Notes under the pieces: generated by a model
The model's input: the letters and a program-made list of their open reading frames with translations, nothing else
Told to the model about the DNA's origin: nothing
Databases searched by the model: none
In this document: positions 1-9,600 of the stretch, piece after piece
Numbering within the stretch: position 1 is the stretch's first letter
How the letters are laid out: each line of letters begins with the position of its first letter
Source: Ruminococcus callidus
Lineage (GTDB): Bacteria > Bacillota > Clostridia > Oscillospirales > Ruminococcaceae
Direction: 5' to 3'
DNA: 28,329 bases
Assembly (NCBI RefSeq): GCF_020709055.1
Contig: NZ_JAJFCK010000032.1
Location: 1-28,329 of the forward strand
Translations under genes and position numbers: made by a program

Positions 1-55
1 TCTGCAAAAAAATTTGCTCGAAAATCCGCATATATTTCCTACGAACACAAGCTCT
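1..55 (+). repeat. Half copy of dispersed inverted-repeat element at left edge
   Basis: These bases match the right half of the element at 12673-12833 (shared landmarks GCTCGAAAATCC and CATATATTTC) but end in a different tip, ACACAAGCTCT. The reverse complement of 28275-28329 is the same apart from one base (position 42). The left half lies outside the window, so whether this is a complete element cannot be seen. Confidence 0.85.
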
Positions 56-110
56 AAGAAACGGGATTCCGATTCCCGCATTACAAAAATAAAAAAGGAG
101 TTTGATAATC

Positions 111-902
111 ATGGGTATTTTTAGTTCTGTTTGCGGTGCACTTAGCGGTGCGTTTCATAGCGTTTGCAGCTGTGTCAGCAGTATTTGCAGGGGAATCGGC
201 GGTGCACTTGGCGGAACATTTCTCGGCGGAGCGATCTCTTCATTTATCGGCAAGATCGGGCTTGCACTTCCCGGCCCGAATATTGCGGCTGCGATCCTGC
301 TGGTCGTCGGGGTCGTGTGCAAGATTGCCGAATCGCTCGGAATGAAGGAAAAAGAAAGGGATGAGCCGGAGGAGCTTGCATTCAAGGCGGAAAAGGATAA
401 GGAATCCAAACCGGAGGACTTTGATTCCACCGAGGAATATATCAAGCACTTGCAGCAGGACATCAAGATTTCCAACGAGGACAAAGAAAAGCTTGACAAG
501 ATGTCGCCGGATGAAAAATCCGCCTATCGTGCAACGGGCGCTTATCTCTATGCGAAAGCCTGCAATGAAAAGCTTGGTTTTGACACAGACGGATTGAAAA
601 GTCCGGAACTTGTTGGGATCACTGCGGAAATTCTCTCCGATCTTGCCAAGATCAAGGACATTCTCTCTCCGTCTGACTTTGTGGTGTACAACAAGTACTT
701 GCAGGCAAACGGCATGGGAATGAAAGAATTTTCGGACTATCTCCACGGGTGCTCCGTCAATCTCGAAACATTTAAGAATGTGAAAGACGCTCTGTCGAAT
801 GCGATGCGGGAGATTACTCCGGGCATCAGCGACAGCGACATCGGCAAGAACCTCTATCAAATGAATGAAAAAGTCAATGAAACTTTCAGTATTGGGGAAT
901 AA
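111..902 (+). CDS. Hypothetical protein with Gly/Ala/Cys-rich hydrophobic N-terminus
   Basis: I do not recognise this 263-residue protein. Its first about 80 residues are rich in Gly, Ala, Ser and Cys with small hydrophobic stretches (for example GGALGGTFLGGAISSFIGKI) and a stronger segment, AAAILLVVGVV, near residues 60-72, so it probably associates with a membrane. From about residue 80 it becomes highly charged (KEKERDEPEE) and probably helical and cytoplasmic to the end. The ATG at 111 is chosen because AAAGGAG at 94-100 lies 10 bases upstream; an in-frame TTG at 102 would sit on top of that site. It is the first visible gene of a tight operon, with the next start 3 bases after its stop. 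The Cys-rich hydrophobic head could be a membrane-active or oligomerising region, which is inference only. No promoter is visible in the 110 bases available upstream. Confidence 0.75.
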   Translation: MGIFSSVCGALSGAFHSVCSCVSSICRGIGGALGGTFLGGAISSFIGKIGLALPGPNIAAAILLVVGVVCKIAESLGMKEKERDEPEELAFKAEKDKESKPEDFDSTEEYIKHLQQDIKISNEDKEKLDKMSPDEKSAYRATGAYLYAKACNEKLGFDTDGLKSPELVGITAEILSDLAKIKDILSPSDFVVYNKYLQANGMGMKEFSDYLHGCSVNLETFKNVKDALSNAMREITPGISDSDIGKNLYQMNEKVNETFSIGE

Positions 903-905
903 AGA

Positions 906-1418
906 ATGAAAATATGTCATTGTCTCTTCTGGATCGAAAAAAACAAAATTGCCGCCGTGCTCAGCAAAGACAACCGGTTTGAAGTCATGAAATTCGGCGG
1001 GAACTGCTTTACCGGCTATACGGAGGACTTTTGGGAAAAGTGGCAGGATTACGCCGGTTTCCTAAAGACCAGCCAAACCGATTTTTGTCTGGTATACGAC
1101 GACGCTCCAACGATTTCGGAGGAGCTGCTGCATCGGGAATGTGCGGACGAATCTGGCGTATGGAACAGATACACGATACAGGATGCCGTGCATCTGCTGC
1201 CCATTACAAATCCCACACAGATTTCCAATGAAAACGGTGTGTGCATTGCCAAAGCAGGCGCATTCCGAAAGGCGGAAACAACTGGAATTGTGAATCTCAC
1301 GGCGAAATACCGGCATGCGGAAACCGCACCCGCCGAAGCGGAACGAAAAATTTTGGAGACGACGCCGTTTATTGACGAAATGTGCGAAAGACTGAAAATT
1401 TACGACAAGGGGGAATAG
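906..1418 (+). CDS. Hypothetical protein of Hsp70-like operon
   Basis: This 170-residue protein has no family signature I can name. It is soluble in appearance, with aromatic-rich segments in the first half (CHCLFWIE, GYTEDFWEKWQDYAGF) and a charged helical tail ending in DKGE. It begins 3 bases after the stop of the preceding gene and ends 4 bases before the next start, so it is almost certainly translated with them. Its position directly in front of a large Hsp70/actin-fold ATPase suggests a partner or adaptor of that ATPase. The N-terminal strand-like run could be a degenerate actin-fold lobe, but no phosphate-binding motif is visible. Confidence is good that it is a gene and low about role. 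Confidence 0.72.
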   Translation: MKICHCLFWIEKNKIAAVLSKDNRFEVMKFGGNCFTGYTEDFWEKWQDYAGFLKTSQTDFCLVYDDAPTISEELLHRECADESGVWNRYTIQDAVHLLPITNPTQISNENGVCIAKAGAFRKAETTGIVNLTAKYRHAETAPAEAERKILETTPFIDEMCERLKIYDKGE

Positions 1419-1422
1419 AACC

Positions 1423-4392
1423 GTGGCAGAAGTAGAAACCACCAGACAGGTGGACAAGGTCGTTTTGCGGGACAATGTCTTGGGAAATGTGTTTCATACG
1501 GAGCTTTACAAAACACTGCGGGAGATGCTGAGTAAGAGATATGCTGAAATGGAAAAAAGCTATTTCGAAAAGCTGTGGATTAAATTTAAAGTCAACAATG
1601 AAATTGGCTATTGGAATGGAAAAGCGCAAATTGCAATACCTGTTCAAAACAAATATGCAAGCATCAACAATTCCTATTTTGGTTTGCTCACTATGGCGTT
1701 GTCTGAAAAACAAACTAAATTCCTGTTCGAAAAAGATATTCCAGAGGAAATCAGAAAAGGCATTAATGCTTCGGTTTGTTATGATAATCGTCATTTTATA
1801 GGTTTTCAAGGCGGTTCTTATTGTATTGAATCTCATGGAGTTGTTAATTGGAATGATGCAGATTCTGTAAAGATTGGTGCTGTTAGTATTAGTTCCAAGA
1901 AATTTCGAGAAGCAGTTCTCTCTCAGGAATATCAGATCCTCGATGATGAGATCTTTCAAAAAGCTATCACATTTCTGAAAAATCGGAAAGATCGGAGCAT
2001 TCTGGAAACCGAAGACAAATCCAAGTGCCTCTCAGAGAAAGAGATAGACCGGCTTCAGACCATCCTCGGATTGAACCGGACACAGATCGAAATAGAAGTT
2101 TCCAAAAGACTTGCAAGCAATTTCACACTGTCGCCGGAACTCATCGATACGTACACGGCGGGGCTTCTTGCATGCGACAAAGTGCGTGCAGATCTGGAGG
2201 TCTACGATAAAAAGTGCCTGGAGGATGTCAACTCCGGCCATTGGGAACTCTGGTCGGACGAAGCGCCGAAAGCGGAAGACGGACAGGTGCTTGTTTCTCT
2301 GAAAAAGCCGCTGATCGCACGGAATCCGGCTGCCGACATCCACGAAGACGGGCTTATCGGCATTGACTTTGGTACCAAAAGCACCATTGTTTCCAAACGG
2401 GACGGCCGTGCGAAGACGACGCTTCTCCGTGTGGGCACCGGTCAGCTGAGCAAAAAGGCAGAGGCGCAGCACTATGAGAATCCGACGATCATGGAGTTCA
2501 TTGATCTCGAAAAGTTTCTCAAGAGCTACGGCACCAGAAACGGCAGACCGGAGACCTCCATCGATGATCTCCGTGTTTCCCACACCGCAAACTACGACCT
2601 GAAATCCTGCACGATCAGCGACAATTTCTATTCGTTCTTTTATGACATCAAGCAGTGGTGCGGAAACAAAAACCGCAGTGTAAAGATCATCGACCAAAAA
2701 GGCGTGGAGCGTGTGCTGTCGCCGTTCACTTCTTTGAAAGAAAGCGCATTCAATCCTTTGGAATTATATGCGTACTACCTCGGTCTGTACATCAACAATA
2801 TGCGGAACGGCATTTATCTGGATTATGTTCTCTCGTTCCCGACCACCTATGAAAAGACCGTAAAGGAAAAAATCCAGAAGAGCTTCGAGATCGGTTTGAA
2901 AAAATCGCTGCCGGATTCTATTCTGAAAAATGCAGAGATCATGGCAAAATTCAGAGTAAGACAGGGCGTGAGCGAACCGGCTGCGTATGCCATTACAGCA
3001 TTGCAGGGATACGGATTTGAGCCGGATGAGGGCGAAAATGTTTTTTACGCCATCTTCGATTTTGGCGGCGGCACAACGGACTTTGATTTCGGCTTGTGGA
3101 GATGCGCAGACGACAGCAAACGTGAAGAACGGCGCTATGACTACGTCATCAATCACTTTGGCTCTGAGGGCGACAGATATCTCGGCGGCGAAAATCTGCT
3201 GGAACTGCTTGCGTTTGAAGTATTTCGTGCAAACGCCGATCTTCTCGGCAGCGACAAGAAAGGCAGCAGCGGGGATGCGGTGGGATTTTCATTCTCAAAA
3301 CCGCAGGAATGCGACGCTTTTCCGGGCAGCGAGATGCTGATCTCCGATTCCCAGGAGGCAAAGCGGAACACCAAGCAGCTGATGGAAGTGCTTCGCCCTT
3401 TCTGGGAGGGGATTATCGGAATTGACAGCAAGACTGCTGCGCCCGCAAACGCCCCCGCTGCTCCGAAATCAAATGCAGCAAAGGATGCGGAAACCGTTTC
3501 CTATAATGGCTATATCTTCAGAAACGACGAGATCTGCACATTCCCCATCAATGACGGCACGATCACAGTAGATCTCTTTGACAAGGAGGGAAAGCGGAAA
3601 TCCAACTTCAAGCTCTATGTCGAAAACAAGGACAGAAATATTCAGCTGAACCTGGCGGAAGTGCTGGAAAAACGCATCGAACGTGGCGTGTCGAACTTTT
3701 TCACCTCTATCTGCAAGGCGTTCCGCAACGAATCGCTGCAGCAAAGCGGCGTCAATGAGATTCAGATCTTTCTGGCGGGAAACTCCAGCAAATCGCCGAT
3801 TCTCCGAAAGCTGTTTGACAAGTACATCAAGGAGAACAACGACAGCTTTCGGGAGGTATCCGGCGGAAGCCACTTCTACCTGTTCCCACCCCTCGGCACA
3901 AAGGAAGCCATTGCCATTCAGCGGGAAAAAGGCATCAGAGTCGATGAAAACGACATCACTGCGCCCACCGGAAAAACCGGCGTTGCCTATGGCCTGATTA
4001 CCGGACGTGAGGGCGGTAAGATCAAGGTGATCTCGGAGATCAAAGCGGACGAACAGACCAAGTTCCGCTTTAACATCGGCATCGAGAAGCGTGGAAAATT
4101 CAAGATGGTGCTGGACAGAACACTGGTTGCCTATGGACAGTGGGTGTGCCTGACCGATGCGAGCGTAGAGGATTTCGAAATTTACTATACCTCTCTGCCG
4201 AACGCAGCCAAGATGTCTATCGACGAAACCGGCATTTACAACAAGCGCTGCCGGCTGCCATATACCAGCGATAACGCAGATGTTTTCATTCGCTGTGTGG
4301 AGGATGCGCCGGAGGACATTGAATATTGTATTTCCGAGGGAGAACCCTCCGCAGATCCTGCGGGTGTGGTTCGTGTGCATCTGGGAGAGTAA
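1423..4392 (+). CDS. Hsp70/actin-fold ATPase with unique 300-residue N-terminal region
   Basis: This 989-residue protein carries the three nucleotide-binding signatures of the Hsp70/actin superfamily: phosphate-1 GIDFGTKSTIV near residues 312-322, phosphate-2 FDFGGGTTDFDFG near 545-557, and an adenosine-type motif, FLAGNSSKSPIL, near 783-794. Unlike DnaK (about 640 residues, ATPase at the very N-terminus), the ATPase here is preceded by about 300 residues of unknown fold and followed by a shorter C-terminal beta-rich part. A Pro/Ala linker (about 676-690) interrupts the ATPase region. The GTG start at 1423 is preceded by AAGGGGG at 1407-1413. The DNA for residues about 40-190 is visibly AT-richer than the ATPase part, which suggests a faster-changing or separately acquired N-terminal domain. 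Such non-canonical Hsp70-like proteins occur in operons of unknown function. It probably acts as an ATP-driven switch for its operon partners (inference). Confidence 0.88.
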   Translation: MAEVETTRQVDKVVLRDNVLGNVFHTELYKTLREMLSKRYAEMEKSYFEKLWIKFKVNNEIGYWNGKAQIAIPVQNKYASINNSYFGLLTMALSEKQTKFLFEKDIPEEIRKGINASVCYDNRHFIGFQGGSYCIESHGVVNWNDADSVKIGAVSISSKKFREAVLSQEYQILDDEIFQKAITFLKNRKDRSILETEDKSKCLSEKEIDRLQTILGLNRTQIEIEVSKRLASNFTLSPELIDTYTAGLLACDKVRADLEVYDKKCLEDVNSGHWELWSDEAPKAEDGQVLVSLKKPLIARNPAADIHEDGLIGIDFGTKSTIVSKRDGRAKTTLLRVGTGQLSKKAEAQHYENPTIMEFIDLEKFLKSYGTRNGRPETSIDDLRVSHTANYDLKSCTISDNFYSFFYDIKQWCGNKNRSVKIIDQKGVERVLSPFTSLKESAFNPLELYAYYLGLYINNMRNGIYLDYVLSFPTTYEKTVKEKIQKSFEIGLKKSLPDSILKNAEIMAKFRVRQGVSEPAAYAITALQGYGFEPDEGENVFYAIFDFGGGTTDFDFGLWRCADDSKREERRYDYVINHFGSEGDRYLGGENLLELLAFEVFRANADLLGSDKKGSSGDAVGFSFSKPQECDAFPGSEMLISDSQEAKRNTKQLMEVLRPFWEGIIGIDSKTAAPANAPAAPKSNAAKDAETVSYNGYIFRNDEICTFPINDGTITVDLFDKEGKRKSNFKLYVENKDRNIQLNLAEVLEKRIERGVSNFFTSICKAFRNESLQQSGVNEIQIFLAGNSSKSPILRKLFDKYIKENNDSFREVSGGSHFYLFPPLGTKEAIAIQREKGIRVDENDITAPTGKTGVAYGLITGREGGKIKVISEIKADEQTKFRFNIGIEKRGKFKMVLDRTLVAYGQWVCLTDASVEDFEIYYTSLPNAAKMSIDETGIYNKRCRLPYTSDNADVFIRCVEDAPEDIEYCISEGEPSADPAGVVRVHLGE

Positions 4393-4406
4393 GAAAGGAG
4401 TCGATT

Positions 4407-4865
4407 ATGTCAAAACGTATTGTTACGCTCGGTACCTGGGACGGAAAGCCCATCCAGTGGATCGTCCTGAAAGAGAGCAAGCTTGGCTCGGTTGTCATCA
4501 GCAAAGACGGCCTTTTCCAAAGGCAATTTGATTATAATAATCGTGACTGGCCTGACAGTGACATCAGAGCATATCTGAACGGGGAATTTTTTCAGCAGGC
4601 GTTTCGTGCAGAAGAGAGAAAGCGCATCATCAACACCATCATAGACGGGAAGAAAACGGATATTTTTCTCTTGAGCAAAGAGGAAGCTGAAAATTGGATG
4701 ACGTCAAATGAAAGAAATTGTTCTAGAAATTGGTCTCTTCGTTCTCAATATGATAGCAACTGTATTGATGTAGTATATGCTGGAGGTATATGGGGAGACA
4801 GATTCGGTTATATAGGAAGGAGAGCAGAGTATTATATTCGCCCCGCTTTCATTTTGGACCTTTGA
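4407..4865 (+). CDS. DUF6273-like protein
   Basis: This 152-residue protein fits the pattern of DUF6273, a domain related to sulfatase-modifying/formylglycine-type folds. It has an opening strand with PIQWIVLKE, then WPDSDIRAYLNGEFFQQAF followed by an ER-type helix, a FLLSKEEA strand, and a closing RPAFILDL. The ATG at 4407 has AAAGGAG at 4394-4400 six bases upstream; a longer reading frame reaches back into the ATPase gene but has no ribosome site. It is the last gene of the operon, 14 bases after the ATPase stop, and is followed by a strong terminator. The codons for residues about 95-150 are AT-rich compared with the first half. In this family the C-terminal half with W, R and aromatic residues is a plausible ligand-binding face. 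Function is unknown. Confidence 0.75.
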   Translation: MSKRIVTLGTWDGKPIQWIVLKESKLGSVVISKDGLFQRQFDYNNRDWPDSDIRAYLNGEFFQQAFRAEERKRIINTIIDGKKTDIFLLSKEEAENWMTSNERNCSRNWSLRSQYDSNCIDVVYAGGIWGDRFGYIGRRAEYYIRPAFILDL

Positions 4866-4914
4866 TATTTCTTCAGCACACAAACAGTGAGCTTCATATC
4901 CCGCAATCCCAGCA

Positions 4915-4951
4915 CGAGGAGCAGGCGTTAACCGCCTGTTCCTCGTTTTTT
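4915..4951 (+). terminator. Rho-independent terminator of the Hsp70-like operon
   Basis: A 13-bp stem with one G-U pair (4915-4927 with 4933-4945) and a short loop is followed by six T. It lies 50 bases after the DUF6273-like gene and separates it from the converging minus-strand nuclease gene. Confidence 0.9.
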
Positions 4952-5007
4952 GCTGTCCATCTACAAAACCAGCTTGAGGTTCTGACAATTGTGATTTGTT
5001 TTGAATA

Positions 5008-6270
5008 TTAGGTTTTCTTCTCGGAACTTTCATGATTAGCTGTATTGCTTTTTTCTCGGTTGCAATGTCTGTGTAATAGTTGAGCGTTTTCAATTGTTGT
5101 TTTGCCACCTTTTGAGAATGCAGTAATATGGTCAACTTCTGCATCATCAATGCTCAGGATTTCGTTATTGCACCATGGGCAAATATAGCCAGGATAAAAG
5201 AGTTCTTTTTTTATGCTTTCAGAAAATGTGCGCTTACTGTCATCGTTGCCATAGCTGCCTGTAATGTTTATAAGGAGATTGTAGACAGCTAAAATTCTTC
5301 CAAGCACTCTTTTTCTAGTTTGTGAAGCAACATATGTGTCATCGAGATACTGTGTATTATGCAATCGCAAATTCTCAATGGCTTCTCGTATTTCATCAGC
5401 ATGAGCCATAAGATCGTGACTGCTAAAAAAAGAAAATGGAATGATGATAGAGTCATAGACCGAGCCACTGAATTTTGTCATAAATTTCTCGTTATCTCTA
5501 TTCACTGCTGAAAAAGCAGTGTTTCCGAGAATTTGCTTTATAATATCAATTGTTCTATTAAATAGGTTCTTGCAATAAGTGATTTCTGTATCATCAGCAT
5601 TTTGGTGGGCGTACATATGGTTATTCATTGTTTGCATGAAATTTGTTTTATACTCAGAAAAGTTACGAAGTGCAAAAAAACGCAGGATTCTTTCTTGATA
5701 TTGTTTTCTTTTGTTTTCATCATGAAATAGAGTCGGGAGATGCTTATTAGCTGCCAATTCTTCAATCATATCATTATAGCTGCCACGATAAATACAATTG
5801 CGGAGTTCTTGTGGCTTTAAAGATACCGAGCCTTGATTTAAACGAGCAAAAATCTCGTATTTTAATTCTTGGGACTCTTTTAAGATACAGATGGCACTTA
5901 ACGATGAAGACTTCAGCTTTTTTTGAATGCTCTTCTCCATATCTTTAAAATATAGCCCGTTCAGTTCTTTCAATTCGCTAAGACCTGAAAGCGGAAATTT
6001 GTTCTCTAAATAATGTACAAATGAGGTGATTCGTTGTTGTCCATCAATTACACTCCATGTTTCATCATTTTCCTGACAAAGATAAATGGTTGGTATAGGG
6101 ATACCAATTAGAATTGATTCGATGAGTTTTGAGGACTGTTTGGGTGAATACACGAAATCTCTTTGATAGTCTGGATTTGTAATAATGTCTCCATCATCAA
6201 ACATTTCTCGAATTGTTGATAGCGGAAAATCCTTTTGTGTAGTATAGACAATTTTTTCAGCTGATATCAT
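5008..6270 (-). CDS. DUF262 and HNH endonuclease domain protein (GmrSD-type restriction, probable antiphage)
   Basis: This 420-residue protein has the DUF262 (GmrS-like, ParB/Srx-fold NTPase) hallmark at its N-terminus: P-x-YQR near residues 33-37 and IDGQQRIT near 75-82. The C-terminus is an HNH nuclease: CPWC near 363-366, EVDH near 378-381, then LLHRHCN with a following Lys. This is the single-chain layout of GmrSD-type enzymes, which in known cases cleave glucosylated or otherwise modified phage DNA. The start is placed at the ATG complementary to 6268-6270 because GGAGGG (complement of 6280-6285) lies nine bases upstream; an in-frame ATG 51 bases further out lacks a site. The gene is much more AT-rich than its neighbours, stands alone with its own promoter, and points against the flanking operons, all typical of a transferred defence gene. 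Confidence 0.9.
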   Translation of the reverse strand: MISAEKIVYTTQKDFPLSTIREMFDDGDIITNPDYQRDFVYSPKQSSKLIESILIGIPIPTIYLCQENDETWSVIDGQQRITSFVHYLENKFPLSGLSELKELNGLYFKDMEKSIQKKLKSSSLSAICILKESQELKYEIFARLNQGSVSLKPQELRNCIYRGSYNDMIEELAANKHLPTLFHDENKRKQYQERILRFFALRNFSEYKTNFMQTMNNHMYAHQNADDTEITYCKNLFNRTIDIIKQILGNTAFSAVNRDNEKFMTKFSGSVYDSIIIPFSFFSSHDLMAHADEIREAIENLRLHNTQYLDDTYVASQTRKRVLGRILAVYNLLINITGSYGNDDSKRTFSESIKKELFYPGYICPWCNNEILSIDDAEVDHITAFSKGGKTTIENAQLLHRHCNREKSNTANHESSEKKT

Positions 6271-6346
6271 AAACAAGTTCCCTCCAGATTTAAAATGTTG
6301 CAGTGAAAATAAAAAAGTCATTCTCTTTTTATTTGCTACTATTTAC

Positions 6347-6374
6347 ATTATATTCAAAAAAATGATTTTGTCAA
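6347..6374 (-). promoter_or_regulatory. Promoter of the DUF262-HNH gene
   Basis: Read on the minus strand, a perfect TTGACA (complement of 6369-6374) is followed after 16 bases by a perfect TATAAT (complement of 6347-6352). The predicted leader is about 70 bases. Confidence 0.8.
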
Positions 6375-6620
6375 GAATTTCATTCGATTTTAAAGGTGAA
6401 ATTATGACAAAAATCGAGAAACTTACAGTTACTTAGAATATTGGAATCAAGACATAATTTTAAAATTGTTTAAGCAATCGCTAATATGTAGGATGGGTCG
6501 AATACGCTAGAATCTTAGGATGGTTTTTTACTCCCGCAAATCAAAGGAATAGCGCATTCATCGATAGCACTGAAATGTTATGATTTGTTGTATAATTTCT
6601 GCTGAATGTTTGATTTTTTC
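6375..6620. other. AT-rich intergenic spacer
   Basis: This stretch lies between the two divergent promoters. I see no convincing reading frame, strong hairpin or known RNA motif in it. It shares the low G+C of the nuclease gene, so it may be part of the same imported segment. Confidence 0.5.
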
Positions 6621-6650
6621 TTGACACCAAACGAACGGGTGTGATATAAT
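6621..6650 (+). promoter_or_regulatory. Promoter of the LPXTG surface protein operon
   Basis: TTGACA at 6621-6626 and TATAAT at 6645-6650 are both perfect, 18 bases apart, with a TG extension before the -10 box. An 8-bp inverted repeat (6662-6669 with 6671-6678) lies at about the expected transcription start and could be an operator or a 5' hairpin. Confidence 0.88.
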
Positions 6651-6699
6651 AGAGATATCGCAGGTGTGTGACACACCTCAAACAAAAAGGAGGCATATT

Positions 6700-9600
6700 G
6701 TGAAGAAACAGTGGAAACGGCTGGCTGCCCTTTTGTCGGCAGCGGTCATGGCAGCGGGAACGCTGCTGTATTTCCCGAGCGGAACGCTGCAAAATATCCG
6801 GTGGGAGATTGCTGCGAATGCGGAGAATGCGGATGCAGGGAATACGGGCGCAGTGACGTGGACAAAAACAGAAGATGACGGTCTGGTTTGGACACTGTAT
6901 GACAACGGAGCACTGACCATCAGCGGTACAGGCGCAATGAGAGATTACGCTTATAATGATAAAAGTCCTGTATACGGGAATGCCAATATTACAAGTCTGG
7001 TGATCGAAGACGGCGTTACCAGAATCGGAAAGAATATGTGTTGGGGATGCAGCGGATTAGTCGATGTCATGATCCCTGATAGCGTCACTGAAATCGGCAG
7101 TTTTTCATTTGCCTGCTGCAGCAGTTTGCCCGGCGTTACAATTCCGGAAAGTGTCGATACCATAGGAACTTCTGCCTTTCAAAGCTGCACGAATTTGGAG
7201 CGTGTGACAATCCCAAACAGTGTAAAAAGTATCGGAACTTCCGCATTTCAGATGTGTACGGCCTTAACAAGCATCACAATTCCGGAGAGTGTTACGGATA
7301 TCGGGGAAGATGCATTTATATGGTGCAGCAGTTTAGCCAGCGTTGAAATTCCGGAAGGTATTACAGATATCAGAAATGGAACATTTCGGGAGTGCAGCAG
7401 TTTAGAGAGTATTACGATTCCGAGCAGTGTTACAAATATCGATAGCTATTCTTTTTATCAATGTACTGGCTTGAAACATGTGACAATTCCAGATCGTGTT
7501 ACCAGAATCGGACATGGTGTGTTTGCCGGCTGCACGAGCTTAGAGCGTATGACGATTCCGAACAGCGTGACCAGCATCGGAGGCGGTGTGTTTGAGGACT
7601 GCTCTGATTCACTGGCGATTACTGTTGTCTGCGGTACGGCACTGACAAAGAATGATTTTGAAGACCGGGCGGATTCGGTGACGATTATGCAGCACGACTT
7701 TGATGCCAACGGTTTCTGCCAGAACGACACCACCCACTATCAGCCGGCAGAGGATCGCGATGGCGACGGCACATACGAGATCTCCAACGCCGGTCAGCTG
7801 TACTGGTTCGCAGACAAGGTGAACAACGGTGAATACAGTCTGAACGCTGTCCTCACAGCGGATATCTCCGTCAATGAGGGCGATGTCTCCGGCTGTGACG
7901 GCAACAAGGCAGAAGGCTGGAGAGATTGGACACCCATTGGAAATGTTAGCAACATAGGAAATGCTAGCAACATATATTCTGGCACGTTCGACGGACAAGA
8001 TCACACAGTCAGCGGATTGTACTTTAATGATGAAGACGCTGAGTATGTTGGTTTGTTTGGACGTTCATGTGGCAACATAAAAAATGTTGGCGTTGTTGAT
8101 TCCTATTTCAAAGGAAATAATTTTGTGGGCGGTGTGTGTGGAAGCAATGACCGCACAATCACAAACTGTTATAATGCAGGGAATCTTACCGCTATTGAGT
8201 CATCTGCTGCTATAGGCGGTATATGTGGACAAAATAGTGGCACAATCGCAAACTGTTATAACACAGGAACTGTTACCGCTACCGGCTCAAGAGCTTCTGT
8301 GGGTGGTGTGTGTGGTTCCTGTATTGCATCAATTTCAAATTGCTATAACACAGGAACTGTTACTGCTAGCTCAGGTGCTGATATAAGCGGTATATGTGGA
8401 TACAATATTGGCCCAATCACAAATTGCTACTACCTCGCAGACACAGAAGATGAAAATGGCGGCAAAACCGCAGAACAGTTCAAGAGCGGTGAAGTCTGCT
8501 ATCTGCTGAATGGCGACCAGTCCAATATCGCTTTCTACCAGAATCTTTCTACCGAAAAATACCCCACGCTGAATGCCGATTCCAAGCAGGTTTGCCGTCT
8601 GGAACTGACCTATGACGAGAGCTTCGGCGAGGATGCGAAAACGAAGACTTCCTACCACAATTCCGGCGACAAGCTGGAGGGATCTCCGGATCAGGCGTAT
8701 GTCTACCAGTATTTCAAGGGTGGGGAACAGCTTGCCGAAAGCGATACGCTGACTGGTGACACTGCGATCACCGTCAAGAAAGTGCCGGTGGAGATCGTGC
8801 TCTCTGAGGGTGTGAGCGACACCATGAAACTGACTTATCAGCAGGAAATCGCACCGCTGGATCTGACTCTGTTTGTGGAAAACCTTGATGTTCTAGGCAG
8901 CATTCAGTTTGCATTGGACGAGGACGGCACTCTGCCGGAGGGCTTGACGCTGACAGAGGATGGCGTGCTTTCCGGCACACCGGAAAAGGCTGCCGAAAAG
9001 GTACAGACGAAGCTGCTGCTGACAGCGAAAAACGGCGCAACCAAGGGAATGGAACTGACCTTCTACATTGCCAAGGCGAACCCGACGGTAGAAGTTACCG
9101 TGGACGGCGATACCCACACCGAGGGCGACCTTGTGAGTGAACTGAAGCTGATTCTCAGCGGAAACAGTACCAAGGGTCTGGCAAAAATTATTAGCGAGAT
9201 CAAAGCACTGGCTGCCGGTGAAAACAACCTGATGTGGGAGTTTACCCCGGAGGACAGCGACAATTACAACGTTGTGACCGGTACGGTTGTCGTAAATGCA
9301 CAGACCACAACTACCACAACAACTACTACCACCACGACAACAACGACGACTACTGCAAACGAAACAACTGCAACGACCAAGGCAACGACGACCACCAGCG
9401 GAACGACCTCTGCAACCAAGGCAACGACGACAACCAGCGGAACGACTTCTGCAACCAAGGCAACAACAGCCACCAGCGGAACGACTTCCACAACCAAGGC
9501 AACAACAGCCACCAGCGGAACGACTTCCACGACCAAGGCAACGACTGCCACCAGCGGAACGACTTCCACGACCAAGGCAACGACTGCCACCAGCGGAACA

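Noticed and set aside
62..78. Short inverted repeat CGGGA/TCCCG before the first gene as a terminator
   Set aside because: The stem is only five bases and no T run follows.
4690..4865. End of the DUF6273-like gene as a diversity-generating retroelement target
   Set aside because: The Trp/Arg/aromatic-rich end is suggestive, but no reverse transcriptase, accessory gene or template repeat is present in the window.
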